Assembly (NCBI RefSeq): GCF_027887165.1
Contig: NC_077230.1
Location: 328,026,415-328,090,414, forward strand
Length of the DNA stretch: 64,000 nucleotides
Reading direction: 5' to 3'
DNA from: Monodelphis domestica
Taxonomy: Eukaryota > Chordata > Mammalia > Didelphimorphia > Didelphidae
The first letter of the stretch is position 1. Each line of letters starts with the position of its first letter. Both the position numbers and the translations under genes were made by a program. Below the pieces are notes generated by a model. It did not search any database. It was not told where the DNA came from and saw only the letters and a list, made by a program, of their open reading frames with translations. Below, piece after piece: positions 24,459 to 36,599 of this stretch.

Positions 24459-24604
24459 GCTAAATGAAGAAGGTGATGTTTTATCCTAGAGGCAATAGGA
24501 ACCCAGTGGAGTTGGTAAGTAGGAGAGTCACATGATGATGGAAGCTTGGAAACCCAGGCTTAGGGAAACCTTTTGATTTTATCCAATAGGTTTTTACTGT
24601 TTCT

Positions 24605-24770
24605 GTTGTTCATTCTTTGTTTTTGACGAAGATTGTTAATGTCGCAGTATTAATAGATGATGTCATAACTGGTTCATTTGATTTAAATGGGGCAAAATTG
24701 AGCTGAATTGTCAGTCTCACTCTATCCGGAGTCTGGTGGCAAGACAGATGACTAGCATTGGCACAAGATG
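24605..24770 (+). repeat. Unnamed interspersed repeat, shorter copy
   Basis: The order of words (gttgttcattctttgttttt, tgatgtcataactggttcat, tttgatttaaatggggc, ctggtggcaagacagatg) parallels the start of the repeat at 30545, so both belong to one family. Confidence 0.4.
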
Positions 24771-25394
24771 CAAAACAAAATAAACTTTGTTGTGACTGTG
24801 CTCTGGTTGGGTAGTATTACACCTAAGACTCTACTGAAAAATCAAATGGGCCCTAAAATGGGGTTCAATGTCTTTGTTGACCTTGAAAAAGTACTAGATA
24901 TTTTTAGCAAATTTGTAGATGATACTATCATACGTTATGAGGCAGTATGTTTTTGTGGATTAAGAACTCCCTCAGAATGAAGACAACCTTGATTCAAATC
25001 CTACCTTTAATACTTACCATCTGTGTGACCTTGGGACTTAATTTCTCAATATTCCTAATCAGTAGTTTCAAACAAATAGAAACAGGGGCCACTGAATTAT
25101 ACATAAGGTATGAACCATACATACAACATTCTGTGGGCCATATATTGACTAAGAAAGCCACACATGTTTATAGATTTCTTTTAAAAAATGCATCATTTTA
25201 CTGGTTCAAGCTATACTATTTGGGAGTGTTGTTTTGACACCTTTTTTTTTTTCTAGAAAACTCTATAAGAATGTATGTTGAAGAGTAATTGTTACCTGCA
25301 GTGGTAGAAGGCATTTCCCTCCTGGGGAGAGACTCTGACACAGGTGAAAATATAGATCTAGGCTATGACATTCCCAAAATTATATGGAGTTACT

Positions 25395-25680
25395 AACAGT
25401 AACAACAACTATAAAAACAACAGCTAGCATTTACATAATACTGTAGGGTTTGCAAAATGCTTTACAGATATTATCTCATTTTATCTTCAGAAGAATCCTG
25501 GAAAGTAGTAGTATTATTTTCCCCATTTTACAGATGAGGAAAACTGAGATATATAGAAGTTGAGTAACTTACTCAGGGTCACATAGTCAGTAAGTGTCTG
25601 AGGATGAATTGCTCAAGTCTCCCCTATCTACAAGCTCAACATTCCAATGGGTGGCATTCATTTTGCCACCTAGATGTCCT
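25395..25680 (-). mobile_element. CORE/MIR-type SINE, near full length
   Basis: Contains aatgctttacagatattatc, ccccattttacagatgagga, ctcagggtcacatagtcagt and an end at tgccacctagatgtcc. Confidence 0.8.
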
Positions 25681-25764
25681 TGAGAAATTAAAGGAAAAAT
25701 GAAACTTGATACAGGATGGAATTTAGGAGTAAATGAAAGTTACATACTTGCAGTTTGAAAACTG

Positions 25765-25900
25765 GTAGACTTGGAGTCCAAAAATATGAGTTAGAAACTT
25801 AGCTCTCCATTTTCTACTTAGGTGACCTTGAAAAAGTCACAACCTTTCTGAGTCCCAGGTTCCTCATCTATAAAATGAGAGAGTAGCTCTGGATCAGAGA
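25765..25900 (+). mobile_element. MIR-type SINE
   Basis: Contains ggtgaccttgaaaaagtcac and ttcctcatctataaaatgag. Confidence 0.65.
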
Positions 25901-26379
25901 TGTAGTCTCCTGCAACTAGCAACATTCCTGAGTTCTACTAGAACCAGTTTAAAATGTAATTGGGAAACATTTAATAAAATAAATAAAAATACAGTAGAAC
26001 ATTGGTAATATTAATATGTGGTTTTCTAAGTCAATATATAGCCCACAGCTATATATGTCAATATTTAACCTTATATATATGGTTTAGTGGCTCCGTTTCT
26101 ATTTGTGTTTGACACTACTGTTTAAATGGTCTCTGTTCCTTTATAGCTTGAAATCTAAGATTCTTTTCTATAACAATAATCCAAAACGGAGAAAAAACTG
26201 TGAGTATAATTGATTACTAGCTGAGTATCAATCAACAATATTGGGGTGTGGAAGACTTAGGGATAATATGGTATGGTGAAAATGACCTTGGATCAAAGTC
26301 AGGATATCTGAATTCTAGTCTAGATTCTATTGATTGACTTTGGGCAAAGGAAGCTAATCTAATGGAATCTCAGTGGATG

Positions 26380-26800
26380 ACAGGAGGAGCTAAATCACTC
26401 TATCTCTCTGCTTGCTACCATCAGACAGCTAGATCTCCATCCTACCAACTTTTTCTCTGTTTCTATAGTCATTGCTCTGTCCTTCAAGCCTATTCATTGA
26501 GGATCAGGCCTGGGAAGAGCTAAACCCACTCCTTCACCTCCACTTTCCACCTCTCACTTAGGGAACTGCCACCCAATCAGTTATCATGGCCTCTGGAAAT
26601 GGCATGCAAATGGACTGCCTTACTGTTCTATTCACCATCTTTTTGACTTTCCAGACAGTTACTCCCTTCCCTGGCCACTACTTGCCTATGTGTGTCACCC
26701 TCAGTAGAACGCATGCTCCTTGAAGGTGGGGGATGGCTTGCTTTTTGTTTTGGGGTCATAAGCACTTAGGACAGTGCTAGGCACTCAAATGGTTTTGAGA
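26380..26800 (+). mobile_element. L2 LINE 3' tail
   Basis: The region ends gcatgctccttgaaggtggg and aggacagtgctaggcactca, the L2 terminal signature. The upstream 300 bp is weakly L2-like. Confidence 0.5.
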
Positions 26801-27005
26801 TATTGATTTAAGAATTTCCTTCAATGATGCAAATCATATTCTATTCATGCCTTTGTAACTCTCATCCATGTTTCCCCAAAGGTTTGCTTCAGGAGGTTCA
26901 CTCAACAAGTTGGAGGCCTTCTTTCATCAGTTTCTTTTGACATCATGAGAGTACTAGTGGAGCACTCTGGCTATTCACCTGTCCCTCCTTCCTTTTCCTA
27001 CATGA

Positions 27006-27616
27006 CTGTGGGTCTTAAAGTTTTGTGGTGGTGGTCAGGGGAGGGGGGAACGATGATTGCATCTCCCAGCAGGGGTCCTTCCCCCTAACTTCCTGGCATG
27101 GGATTGGTCTTGAATGGACCAATTCCATACTGGGGGAGGGACCACGCCCCCTACTTTCTGGTCTTGAATTGGACCAATCCTATGCTAGAGAGGGGCCACA
27201 CCCCCAACTTCCAGGTGTGGGATTGGTCTATATAAGGACCAATCCCCGGCCTAAGAGGGAACTTGGAATCTGAAAAGAATCAAGGTTTAGGGAGTTAGTT
27301 AATATGAGAGGGGGGAGGGAGTGGGGGAAACTCCTGTGTTGCTATTTTCTTATTTTAATAGTTTCACGACCAACTTATCTTCTCTTTCTAGCATATAATT
27401 CCTTTATGATGTTCTTTATTCTTGATCTTTTTTTTGTAGTACCTTACCAGTTAAATATATGCTTTTCCCTCACCATTTATGTGTTGCTCATCTTCACTTC
27501 TGTGGTCTCTGTTTGATCTCTGTGCTAGATCTCCCTGCTATATAGCAATGCTTGGTGAAATGTTTGTGTTGAAGTTATAGACCTTTGTTCTTATAAAACA
27601 TGGGGTCCGTAACAGT
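27006..27616 (+). mobile_element. Probable solo LTR with repeated CCAAT/CACCC enhancer units
   Basis: A TG...CA unit of about 610 bp. Its first third holds three related segments, each with attggtct or ggaccaat (CCAAT boxes) and a CACCC-type box (ccacgcccc, ccacaccccc). A TATA-like ctatataagg follows at about 27228. The second half is T-rich and ends ggggtccgtaaca. This layout fits the U3-R-U5 arrangement of a retroviral LTR, though a host promoter cannot be excluded. It lies between unassigned DNA and an RTE remnant. Confidence 0.5.
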
Positions 27617-27639
27617 GCTTTACAATTTCCTGAAAGCAA

Positions 27640-28100
27640 TCTATCCAATTCTCCTACTTTTCAAATCTGGGCCCAGCTCAATCTCTATTTCTTTTGTTTA
27701 TGCGCAGATATACATACTGTTGGATAAGTTCTATAGTGTTCTTTCAGATGGATGTTGAAATCTGGGCAATAGACATTCTTCATCCATTGGTTCTTTTTCA
27801 TGTAGATGGACAGGCCAAACTACTTTGAGTGATTACAGATCTTTTCCAGAAGACTGAAACATCCTGGGATTTGATGTAATTAACAATGTTATTTGCAAAT
27901 AGTAGCATCTGGAGGATGTCAGCATCAAATGGGAATCTCTCCCCAACCTGGATTCTCTCCTGGATCATGTCCATTTTGCATCATAATGACAGTCACTTTG
28001 GGTGAGCACATATCTTTGTGTTTTATGCTTTTCTAATGTTTATCATTAGAGAATATTGAACAGGATTATTTCTCGCATATTTTCAAGGAATCTTGAATAA
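27640..28100 (-). mobile_element. RTE (BovB-like) LINE reverse-transcriptase remnant
   Basis: On the minus strand, translated pieces resemble the end of an RTE reverse transcriptase: a degraded FPFDADILQMLLFANDIV-like block, HSKxFGLSM and WMKNVYCPDFNIHLKEH. The order and wording fit RTE/BovB ORFs. It is short and full of stops. RTE machinery is the likely mobiliser of the SINEs in this window whose tails match RTE 3' ends. Confidence 0.65.
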
Positions 28101-28374
28101 TTTTGGTATGTGGATGAGAGACTTTATAAAAGAGAGTAAGCACTTAGCAAATGTTTTTCATCCATCTATGCATTCTTTTCCTTCATTTATTCTTGGGCTC
28201 TTCATCTGCAAGTATAAGGGGTTGCATTAGATTACAGAGTCATGGATTCACAGCATCTCAGATTTGAAAGAGATATTAGAAATCATTTGGTCACACTCTT
28301 ACCTGAAATATGACCTCTCAGATTCCTATTGGCTCTAACATGTTATAGCTATGAAATAGTTAAACAAGTTTTTC

Positions 28375-28652
28375 TTTCTTTTTCTTCCTGTAGGAAGTGA
28401 AGGGGCTCCTCAAAAGTACAAACCCACTACTGATTATTTATAGGTTATGTTTCTAACCTGGATCAATTTGATCCTCTGTAGAGAACCTATTGGCTCTCCT
28501 CTTCCAAAGGCTCACTATATTAATGCCAAATTTAGTTTGGACACCCAATTTGCATAGCACTTGTAGCCCAGAATTCCCGAGCTTAAGAGATCTAACAGTC
28601 ACAACCTTCTCAGTAGCTGAGATTATAGGAATGCATCATCATTACTGGCTCA
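28375..28652 (-). pseudogene. RN7SL: 7SL (SRP) RNA retropseudogene, near full length
   Basis: On the minus strand this matches 7SL RNA from its 5' domain to its 3' domain. Plus-strand reads such as gtagctgagattataggaat, cagaattcccgag, atgccaaatttagtttggac and cccactactgatta correspond to the reverse complement of 7SL segments. Its 3' end abuts a T-rich run (an A tail on the minus strand). Flanks carry near-identical 10-bp repeats, aacaagtttt (about 28363-28372) and accaagtttt (about 28653-28662), as expected for L1-mediated insertion. Divergence is high, so it is an old, non-functional copy of the signal recognition particle RNA. Confidence 0.85.
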
Positions 28653-28662
28653 ACCAAGTTTT

Positions 28663-29954
28663 AAGTAAAAGAGTATTGTGAGCCTTCAAGAAAAATTTAA
28701 ATTTAAATAATAGGCATTGCAGTTTTTAAAAGAGAAAGAATCCATATTGGACCAAGAAAATTATTTTTTGTAAGTTACTAAAGAACTGACAAAGAAGCTC
28801 CATGGGACACTCAAATCCTACAATGTGAAGAACTCTCAGAGGCTATCTAGTTCACTCCCTCAAACATTTAATGTGCTGGATATGGCACCCTCAATTCCTT
28901 TAGGAAAATTCAATTTAAAATTGGCTTTATTAAAAATTCACATAGCTGAGAGATCATAAGGAAAAGGCAATCACAGATGGCTGTGTATGAACCAGGGGAG
29001 AGGGTAGGACCCAGTAGGCTTCTGGAGCTGGGCCCTGCTTTTATTTTCATTTCATATCTTCATGAGTAATCTGGAAGAAGGAAATGTGACATAAATTCAA
29101 TATGCAACAGAATCCTCCTTGGGTGGCAAAGAAAATGACAAGCAAGGACAGTTGGACAAATTAAAAGTGACCTTGAAACATAGCTATGAGTTAATTAAAG
29201 GGGGGAGGTGGAGTAAGCCAGAATCTTAGACTGTAACACGTGGAGAAAGTAATATAAAATGCAGATCCTCCATGGCAGATAAAAAAGTGATCACTACAAA
29301 GAAAACAGTAACAACAAAGGAGATCTGAGATCATACTGGATTGTAATAAGAACCTGTAATGTTTGGAAGATTAAGATTCAAATGAAGTATTGGCTGGTGT
29401 CTTGGGAAATCATATTCTTGAAATGCATTCAGTTTGGTTTGGCTAGAAACAGTATCCTAAGCGAAACTATGTGTGTTGAATTAATAGAAATACAAACGTT
29501 CCTCCATTTACTTAATTCAGAGAGGTCTCTAGTGGGATGCCCTCAAGCTGGGTGTTAATTCATGTCTCATTTTAAAAACTTCGCTAAGAATCCTGGGAAA
29601 TGGAATGCCAGAGAAATTTACAGAATAAACTAAGCCAAGAGACACCAAACAAAAAAGACATATGAGAACACAAAACTGTTCATATTTAACTTAGAGACGT
29701 GTAAATAATTCACAACACTGACACTGAGGGAGACAGAGAAATCTAGGCTCAGTAGCCATGGTTTAAGCAGACTGAGGGCTGAGGAGAAAACAGTAGGGAG
29801 TTAATCAAGTGGATGTAGTTTAGATATGTGACTGTGTCAAGATTGTCCTGGGAGTCTCAGGTAAGAGAAATTTAAATAAATGTGGAAGGAGCCATTGAAC
29901 AGGAGCCATTCAGCATTGGATGGGTTCAGGGTACTTTAATGTTCAGCATTAAAA
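28663..29954. other. Unassigned stretch, possibly unique
   Basis: About 1.3 kb without recognisable repeats or open frames. It is the best candidate for old unique DNA in the middle of the window. Confidence 0.4.
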
Positions 29955-30540
29955 AAGAGCTGAGCCAGTCAATAAACATTTATTAAGCACCTACATGTGC
30001 TAGCACTGTGCTAATCTCTGGGGATGGAAAGAAAGGCAAAAGATAGTCTCTACTCTCATGAAGCTCAGTCTGATGGGGAAGATAGCATGAAAACAAACTA
30101 TGTACATATCAGAATCTATAAAGGATATATAGGGATTAAATTGGAAATAATCAACTGAGGGCTGGCACTAGAATTAAAGAGAAAAGCCTTCTTGGAGAAA
30201 TGGGATTTTAGCTAGAATTTGAGGAAGCCAGGAGGCAGAGATGAGGAGGCAGAGCATTCCAGGCATGAGGGACAATTAGTGAAAATATCTAGAATCCGAG
30301 ATGGTGTGTCTTGTTCAAGCAAAGCAAGGAGACCATTGTCTATAGGCAATCCCTATTTGTAGGGAGTTTATGTTCTCAAGGTGGGGGTGGGTTGGAAATT
30401 AAGATGGTCTTTATGTAGGAAGTAGCCCTTGAACTCAGCCTTAAAAATCCTATTAATTTTTAAAGGCCGAGATGAGAAGGGAGAGCATTCCAGCTATGGG
30501 AGATAGCCTGTGCAAAGCTATAAATCCATTTAATATACCT
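29955..30540 (-). mobile_element. L2-type LINE 3' UTR
   Basis: The text caataaacatttattaagca, agcactgtgctaatctctgg and gatggggaagatagcatga is reverse-strand L2. It is followed by further UTR-like text with two related gagcattccag segments at about 30250 and 30482. Confidence 0.65.
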
Positions 30541-30544
30541 TGTT

Positions 30545-31110
30545 GGTAGATTGTTGTCCTTTGTACTTGAAGAGGACCAAAATTATATCACTTGTTTATG
30601 CCTTTTGACTTGCACATAAGTTGGATTTAAATGAGGCTAAGTAGCAGAAAGTCATCCAGCCTCTCTTGTCCAGAGTCATTGAAGTCTGATGTCAAGACAA
30701 TTGTCAAAGCAATTAATGAGGTCTTGGGATGCAGTGGATGACCTTGGCTTCTTTAGTGTCCAACCAAATATTAAGCTCTCCATAGTTCCTGCTTCTGATG
30801 CCTCCATAACCATTGGAATAAATTGTTCTTATCCACCCATTCTAGCAGGTAAAGTCCTCAAATGGTTGGAATAGGCAACTCATTAACACACCAATGGGTC
30901 TGAAGCCTTCAGGTTACCCTCAGCCTGTTAGCCTGCCTGCCATTATAGTTTAGCAGGCCATTGCCCCCTGGACATTTTATAGCTTCTTGAAACTAAATTG
31001 AAACTTCAGGTGAGAGTTAAGTGGCAGGTGAACCCCAAAGGATGAAAGCAGCCTTGAAAAGGGCTTGGCAAGTCCTCATACCAGAGGCACTAGTCTTTCC
31101 CTGAATACCC
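30545..31110 (+). repeat. Unnamed interspersed repeat, longer copy
   Basis: The segment starts gttgtcctttgtacttgaag and runs through gacttgcacataagttggat, gtcttgggatgcagtggatg, aataaattgttctta and ttagcctgcctgccattata. I recall this text as recurring in opossum DNA but cannot name the family. A shorter relative lies at 24605. No coding potential was recognised. Confidence 0.45.
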
Positions 31111-31284
31111 TACATACCCCCTTTCATTGGTATTTCCTTATTAAAGCAATTACACACATATATAATTTAATTTCATCCTCTTAATATTGTGGAAGGTAAA
31201 GAAGGCAGTTAGTGGCAATATCTACAGTGTACAAATGACAACAATTGAAATCCATAGAGGTTAAATAATATATAAAATCTTGGA

Positions 31285-32170
31285 ATTTTAGAGATAGGAG
31301 GACTTTGAATAGCAGGTTATGTAATCCAATGGTACTTGAAAACATGAATTTCCTTGAAAACAGTCCTTCAAAAGTCACTCAACCCCAGTGTGAACAACTT
31401 TCAAGATGGAGAACTCACTACCCTTTCCATTTTTAGTTACTTTTAATTATCAGAAATATCTTTTTTATGCATCCCACTAACTTCTAATCCATTGTTTCTT
31501 TGTCTACTTTCTGGAGTCCAGCAGCACATGTCTAATTACTCTTCCACATATCAGCTTTTCAAGTACTTGAAGACAGTAATCATGAGCTCCTTAAACCTTC
31601 CTTTCTTTAGGATATTTCCATCCTTCAACTAATCCTTCTGTGACATAATTTTAGGATTCCTCACCAACATGGGCTGTGCCTTCCTTTTGAAACAATTATT
31701 TAAACTCATCATTATTCTTTTTTTTTTTAAATCTTTACTTTCAATCTTAGAACCAATACTACGTATTGGTTCCAAGACAGAAGAATGGTAAGGGCTCAGC
31801 AATGGGGGTTAAGTGACTTGCCCAGAGTGACACAGCTGGGAAATGTTTCATACTAGATTTGAGCCTAGGATCTCCTGGCTCTCAATCCACTGAGCCACCC
31901 AGCTTCCCCCCATTATTCTTTAAAAGCATGGTGCCCAGTAGTGTGCTAGATGTGACCTGAGATGAGTAGAGAATGGTGAGGACCATTACTCTCTTCACTC
32001 GGGTGTTGTACTTCTTTTTGTATGGCCCAAGGTTACATGCACATACACACACACAGTATATCAGCTGTGAATTTAAATCTTGAGTCCCATATAAAAATAA
32101 GGTTTCCTGACTATTTTCTACTTTGTCTCTAGCTCATCTTTCTTTCTAATTCCCTGGGCCTATTAATCTA
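31285..32170 (+). mobile_element. CR1/L3 LINE remnant, interrupted by a SINE
   Basis: The same CR1-type text as at 2825 recurs in weaker form (gatggagaactcactaccct, ttcaagtacttgaagacagt, atggtgcccagtag). A minus-strand SINE at 31721-31910 splits it. Confidence 0.65.
31721..31910 (-). mobile_element. tRNA-derived SINE (SINE1/Mon1-like) with TSD
   Basis: Reverse copy with an 11-bp duplication, cattattcttt, at 31710-31720 and 31911-31921. It is inserted in a CR1/L3 remnant. Confidence 0.92.
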
Positions 32171-32446
32171 CATTAATTATTATTTTGTCCATCTTCTCTA
32201 TCCTGAACGTGAAATTCATCAAGTCTTGATGATTCTTTTTGGAGAATATTTTTAAGATACACCTCTTTTTCTTCCCATTTCCTTAACAATAATTTTTGAC
32301 TAATTTGTGGATTTTTCAATAGATATTTAGTCAGGTTTATTGGCTTTGTTGCTTCTGGTCTTTTACAATTTTGTAATATAACAACAACAAAAAAAAACAG
32401 ACAAACAAAAAGGTCACAAACCAGAAATCTTTTCATTTTTGAGGGA

Positions 32447-32820
32447 CCCAATAGAGCACTGGAAAGAATTCTGGGGTGGGAATCAGGGGACCTGGGTCCC
32501 GACTTACAAATACAATGTATAAGCACAAATGATGAATCCTGTGAAATAGCCATTTGTATTTCAACACCTGATATTCAAAGTTATGATTATATAAAATATG
32601 GTCATTGTTTCTGGTCTAACAGAAATATGTAGAACAAATTCAAATAATGTGATCACTTCATTGAATTCATTAGTTACACTAATTGGGACTCAGCTGTACT
32701 GACCATCACCATCCAGGGTGACCTTAGGTAAATCACTTCTTTTTTCAGAGACTCTGTTGCTTCACTGTAAAATGAGAGGATTGGATTAGTTTATCTTAAA
32801 GGTCCCTTCCAGCTCTGCAC
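32447..32820 (+). mobile_element. MIR-type SINE split by about 190 bp
   Basis: The head (caatagagcactggaaagaa, atcaggggacctgggtcc) ends near 32505 and the 3' core (tgaccttaggtaaatcactt, actgtaaaatgagaggattg) starts near 32698. The filler is AT-rich and unassigned. Confidence 0.6.
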
Positions 32821-32910
32821 TTGTGAACATTTTCTGTTTCTTCTTACTAGATACAATCTCAGTGGTCCTGATAGATCAAGACAAAGAATCTATGGCTCAG
32901 ACTTGTTTGG

Positions 32911-33185
32911 CCATGTAGGTGATACAGTAGATACAGTAGATAACAGATGCCATGCCTAGTGACAGGAAGACTTGTCTTTTTCAGTTCAAATCTGGTCTCA
33001 GACACTTACTAACTGTGTGACCCTGGCCAATTCACTGAATCCTATTTGTCTCAGGCCCTCATTTTGTAAAATAAACTGGAGAAGGAAATGGCAAACCACT
33101 TTAGAATCTTTGTCAAGAAAACCCCAAATGGGGTCATTAAAAATTGGCCATGACTACAAGGACAGAATGACAATTCAGTCAACAA
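32911..33185 (+). mobile_element. tRNA-derived SINE with RTE-type tail
   Basis: Head with cagttcaaatctggtctcag; tail with ggagaaggaaatggcaaacc and aagaaaaccccaaatggggt. Confidence 0.85.
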
Positions 33186-33769
33186 TAGACTTGTTTACCA
33201 TGGATTTAGAAAGTAAAATCCTATGATCATAGCTTTAAAATTCGTTTCTCCCTTCACATTCTTCCCACAAATGAAATTTTGGCTTTAAGAAGCCAAAGGT
33301 TTCTTAAACCTTTTCACAAGGTTACCCAAAAATCTGGGAACTGTGTCCCCAAAGTGGAACTTCAAGAAAAGGCCATTTTTGGGGGTACAACTTTAAAAGA
33401 AGAGCCTTGAAAAATGGCAACTAGATGCCACTGAAGGAAATTTTAAACAAAAACTGTCAATGGGAGCCATGTTAATGGCATCACTTTTGCAAAAGAAGGA
33501 AAAATGCCACTCCTACCAAAAGGAGAGGTGAAGAAGGTCATGTGATTGCAGCTGAAAACTCTTGAAATCCCTGAACCAGAGGCCAAACCTGGTTTGGTTC
33601 CATCTTCCTCCCTATCCCCACTCCCCCTCACTCAATAAATAAAAGCACCTTTTCATTCACCAAGGCAGCTAGTCCTTTATGAGGAATCTACATCCAAACT
33701 AGTTTTCTTCTCATATTGAACTGCTGGTTTCTTCAGATGCTAAACTCAGTATCTAAATTTCTTGAAAAG

Positions 33770-35345
33770 GTCACCTAGAGTAAGTACTTCCACTTTTTCT
33801 TCTCACTCTCTTCTTAACCCCTTACAAGCTGGCCTCTGACCTTATTATTCCACTAAAATTTCTCTCTCCAAAGTTATAAATGATCTCTTAGTTGACATCC
33901 AATGGCCTTTTCTCAATCCTCATTCTCCTTGACCTTTCTGAAGTCTTTGACACTGTTGATCACTCTCTTCCTTGAAACTTGCTTCTCTCTAGGTTTTTAG
34001 ATACCACTCTCTCCTGGTTCTCCTACTTATCTGACTGCTTCTTCTCAGTTTCCTTTACTGTATCTTCCTCCAAATTATACCTTCTAACCTTAGGGGTCCC
34101 TCAAGTTTCTGTCCTGGATAGTCTTCTCTTGTCCCTCTCCATCATCAATCCTGACTTTTGCCTTATCTTGGACTTTGTAGAGTCTGGGAGAGTGAGGCTG
34201 ACAGTTTTGTACAACTCTGCCTCATTTAAATCCAATTTAGGTGCCAGTGGAGACATCACCTTGTGATGTCATTGGCTCTCTTCAGCAACAACAACAATAT
34301 TACTTCATTTTGTAATCTCAGCTCCCATGGATTTAATTACCATCTCTATACTGATGATTCTCAAATCTAGCTTTCCTGCCCCAGTCTCTCTGCTAACATA
34401 CAATCTCCTTTCAATGCCTTTCATATATCACAAAATGGATGTTCAGTAGATATCTTAATCTCAATATGTCTAGAACAGTACTTACCTTTTCCCCAAACTC
34501 CTTCCTTCTGCATTATAGTAGAGGGCAATATCACCCTCCCAATCTCTCAGACTCACACCTAGGCATCTTCCTGGATTATTCATTATCTCTCACCCCTTCC
34601 TCCCATATCCAAACTATCACCAAAGCCTGATTTCACCTTTGTAATATCTTTCAAATATGCCCCCTTCTCTCCTCTGACACTGGGATCTCTCTAGTACAAA
34701 TTTTTATCACCTCACATCTGGATTATTGCAATAGTTTGCTGGTGGGTCAGCCTGCCTCAAGTATCTCCCCTCTCCAATCCATTCTCCAATTGGTCACTAA
34801 AGTGATTTTCTTAAAATGCATTTCAGATCATGCCACCTCCTTACTTACTAAACTACTGACTTCCTAGTGCCTCTAAGAACAAATACAAAATGTTATTTGG
34901 ACCTTCATAACCTCCTTATTTTTCTCCATCTACTCTTTGATCCAATGGCACTGGCCTCCTGGCTGTTTCACAAATAAGACACTTCATCTCTGAGATCTGG
35001 ATATTTTCTCTGGCTATCACCCATGGCTACAATACTCTCCCTCCTCTGCTTCCAACTACTGACCTCCCTTGCTTTCTTTAAATCCCAATTAAAATCTACA
35101 GGATTCTACAGAAAGCTTTCCTTAACTCTTCTTAATTCCAGAGGTTTTGCTCTGTAATTATTTCCCATTTATCCTGCATTTAGCTTGCTTTGGATATTTT
35201 GTTTGTATGTTATATCCTACACTAGGTTTTAAGCTCCTTGAAGGCAAGGACTGTCTTTTGCCTCTTTTTGTATCCCCAGTGCTTAGTATCAGTGCTTGGC
35301 ACATAGTAGGTATTTGATAAATATTTATTGATTGATGAATGAACA
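33770..35345 (+). mobile_element. L2 LINE, 3' half
   Basis: Coding remnants read like the L2 reverse transcriptase (FDTVDH-type text at about 33950, LGVPQ-type text at about 34095, SSFRT-like and later segments). The region ends in the 3' UTR ttttaagctccttgaaggca through cacatagtaggtatttgata and a short terminal repeat near 35335. It is better preserved than the copy at 8490 but still heavily broken. Confidence 0.85.
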
Positions 35346-36025
35346 TCTTCTTCAAGCAGGATTACCTTTATGCATAGACAAATCAGGAATCTTTTTGTTT
35401 ATTCTCAATTTAGCAACATTTAAAAAAGGAAACATGTCCATATACAAAGTAGAACAAAGGAATGTAGAATTATGTGAAATTGAGAATTTCTACTATGTAT
35501 AATTAGACTTTTAAAAAAAGTATATAGTAAATTCAACATGTAACTTCCAAAGTTGTCTTATTTTCCTCTGATCTTTCTCCTCTTCTCTGATGTGAATTTT
35601 TAAAAGATACTTGAATAACCTTTAAACTTTCTTTTTTTAATGGTTATCATTATCACTAGTTCCCCCAATAGTTCACTTTTTAGAAGGGAAAAACACAAAC
35701 ACAATTCTTATAACAAATAAGCACTGTTAGATAAAATAAATTTACATAATTTCTATGTCTAAAATTGTATGTCTCATTTGACTCCTTGGGTACATCACTC
35801 CTTGGCCAGAGATTGGGTAGTATGCCTCATAATTGGTCTTCTGGAGTTGTGGTTGGTCTTTGCATCGATCAGAGTTCATAATTTTTTCCAACGTGTTTTC
35901 TTTACAATATTGTTATAATGTAGATTCTTCTCCCAGTACAGCACTTTATACTCCATCATTCATACATGCCTTCCTAGGTTTCTCTGCTACTGTCTTTCAT
36001 CATATCTAATGATAATATTTTGTTA

Positions 36026-36444
36026 TGTTATGAATAAGAATTAATCTTGGAGACTTTATACTAAATTTATAAGTATTTATTAGAAAAGAGAAAGAAAGAT
36101 AGAAATAAGGTTTCCAGCCTTTCTAACTTAAGGTAAGATCAAGTCTTGGATCCCAGCTGATAGGGACAGCTCAGAGAACGGCCAAGAGAAATGAGAGCTG
36201 AGAGAGCCCTGAGCATCATTCATTCCCCTTTCAAATCTCCCTCAAAGCCCTTCCCCTGGATCCTTCAATTGTCCCATGACCTCAATATATTATATCTCCT
36301 GGCCTCTGTGATTTCTTGTTCTGCCTGGCTGGCAGATCCGGTTATGTGGCTCTATGACTCCTATGTCCACCCATTGTGGTGAATTTTCTGGGATTGGATT
36401 GGGTTGGAGGTCCCTCAGGTATTTAATTCACATAATTACATTCA
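36026..36444 (-). mobile_element. Probable solo LTR inside an old L1
   Basis: On the minus strand the unit starts TGAATGTAATTATG and ends TTATTCATAACA (TG...CA), with an AATAAA polyadenylation signal about 65 bases from its end. It interrupts a recognisable L1 3' region, so it is younger than that L1. A target duplication is not clear. Family uncertain. Confidence 0.6.
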
Positions 36445-36599
36445 TATAGCATAATTTATTTAGCCATTCCTCACTTGATTGCCACCCACTTTGCTTACAA
36501 GTCTTTGCTACAACAAAAGGAATTGACTTTAAATATCTTTTTAGGTCTTTTCAGTATTTATCTCTTTGTGACATGGGCCTCAGAGGTAGAAGGGAATAT

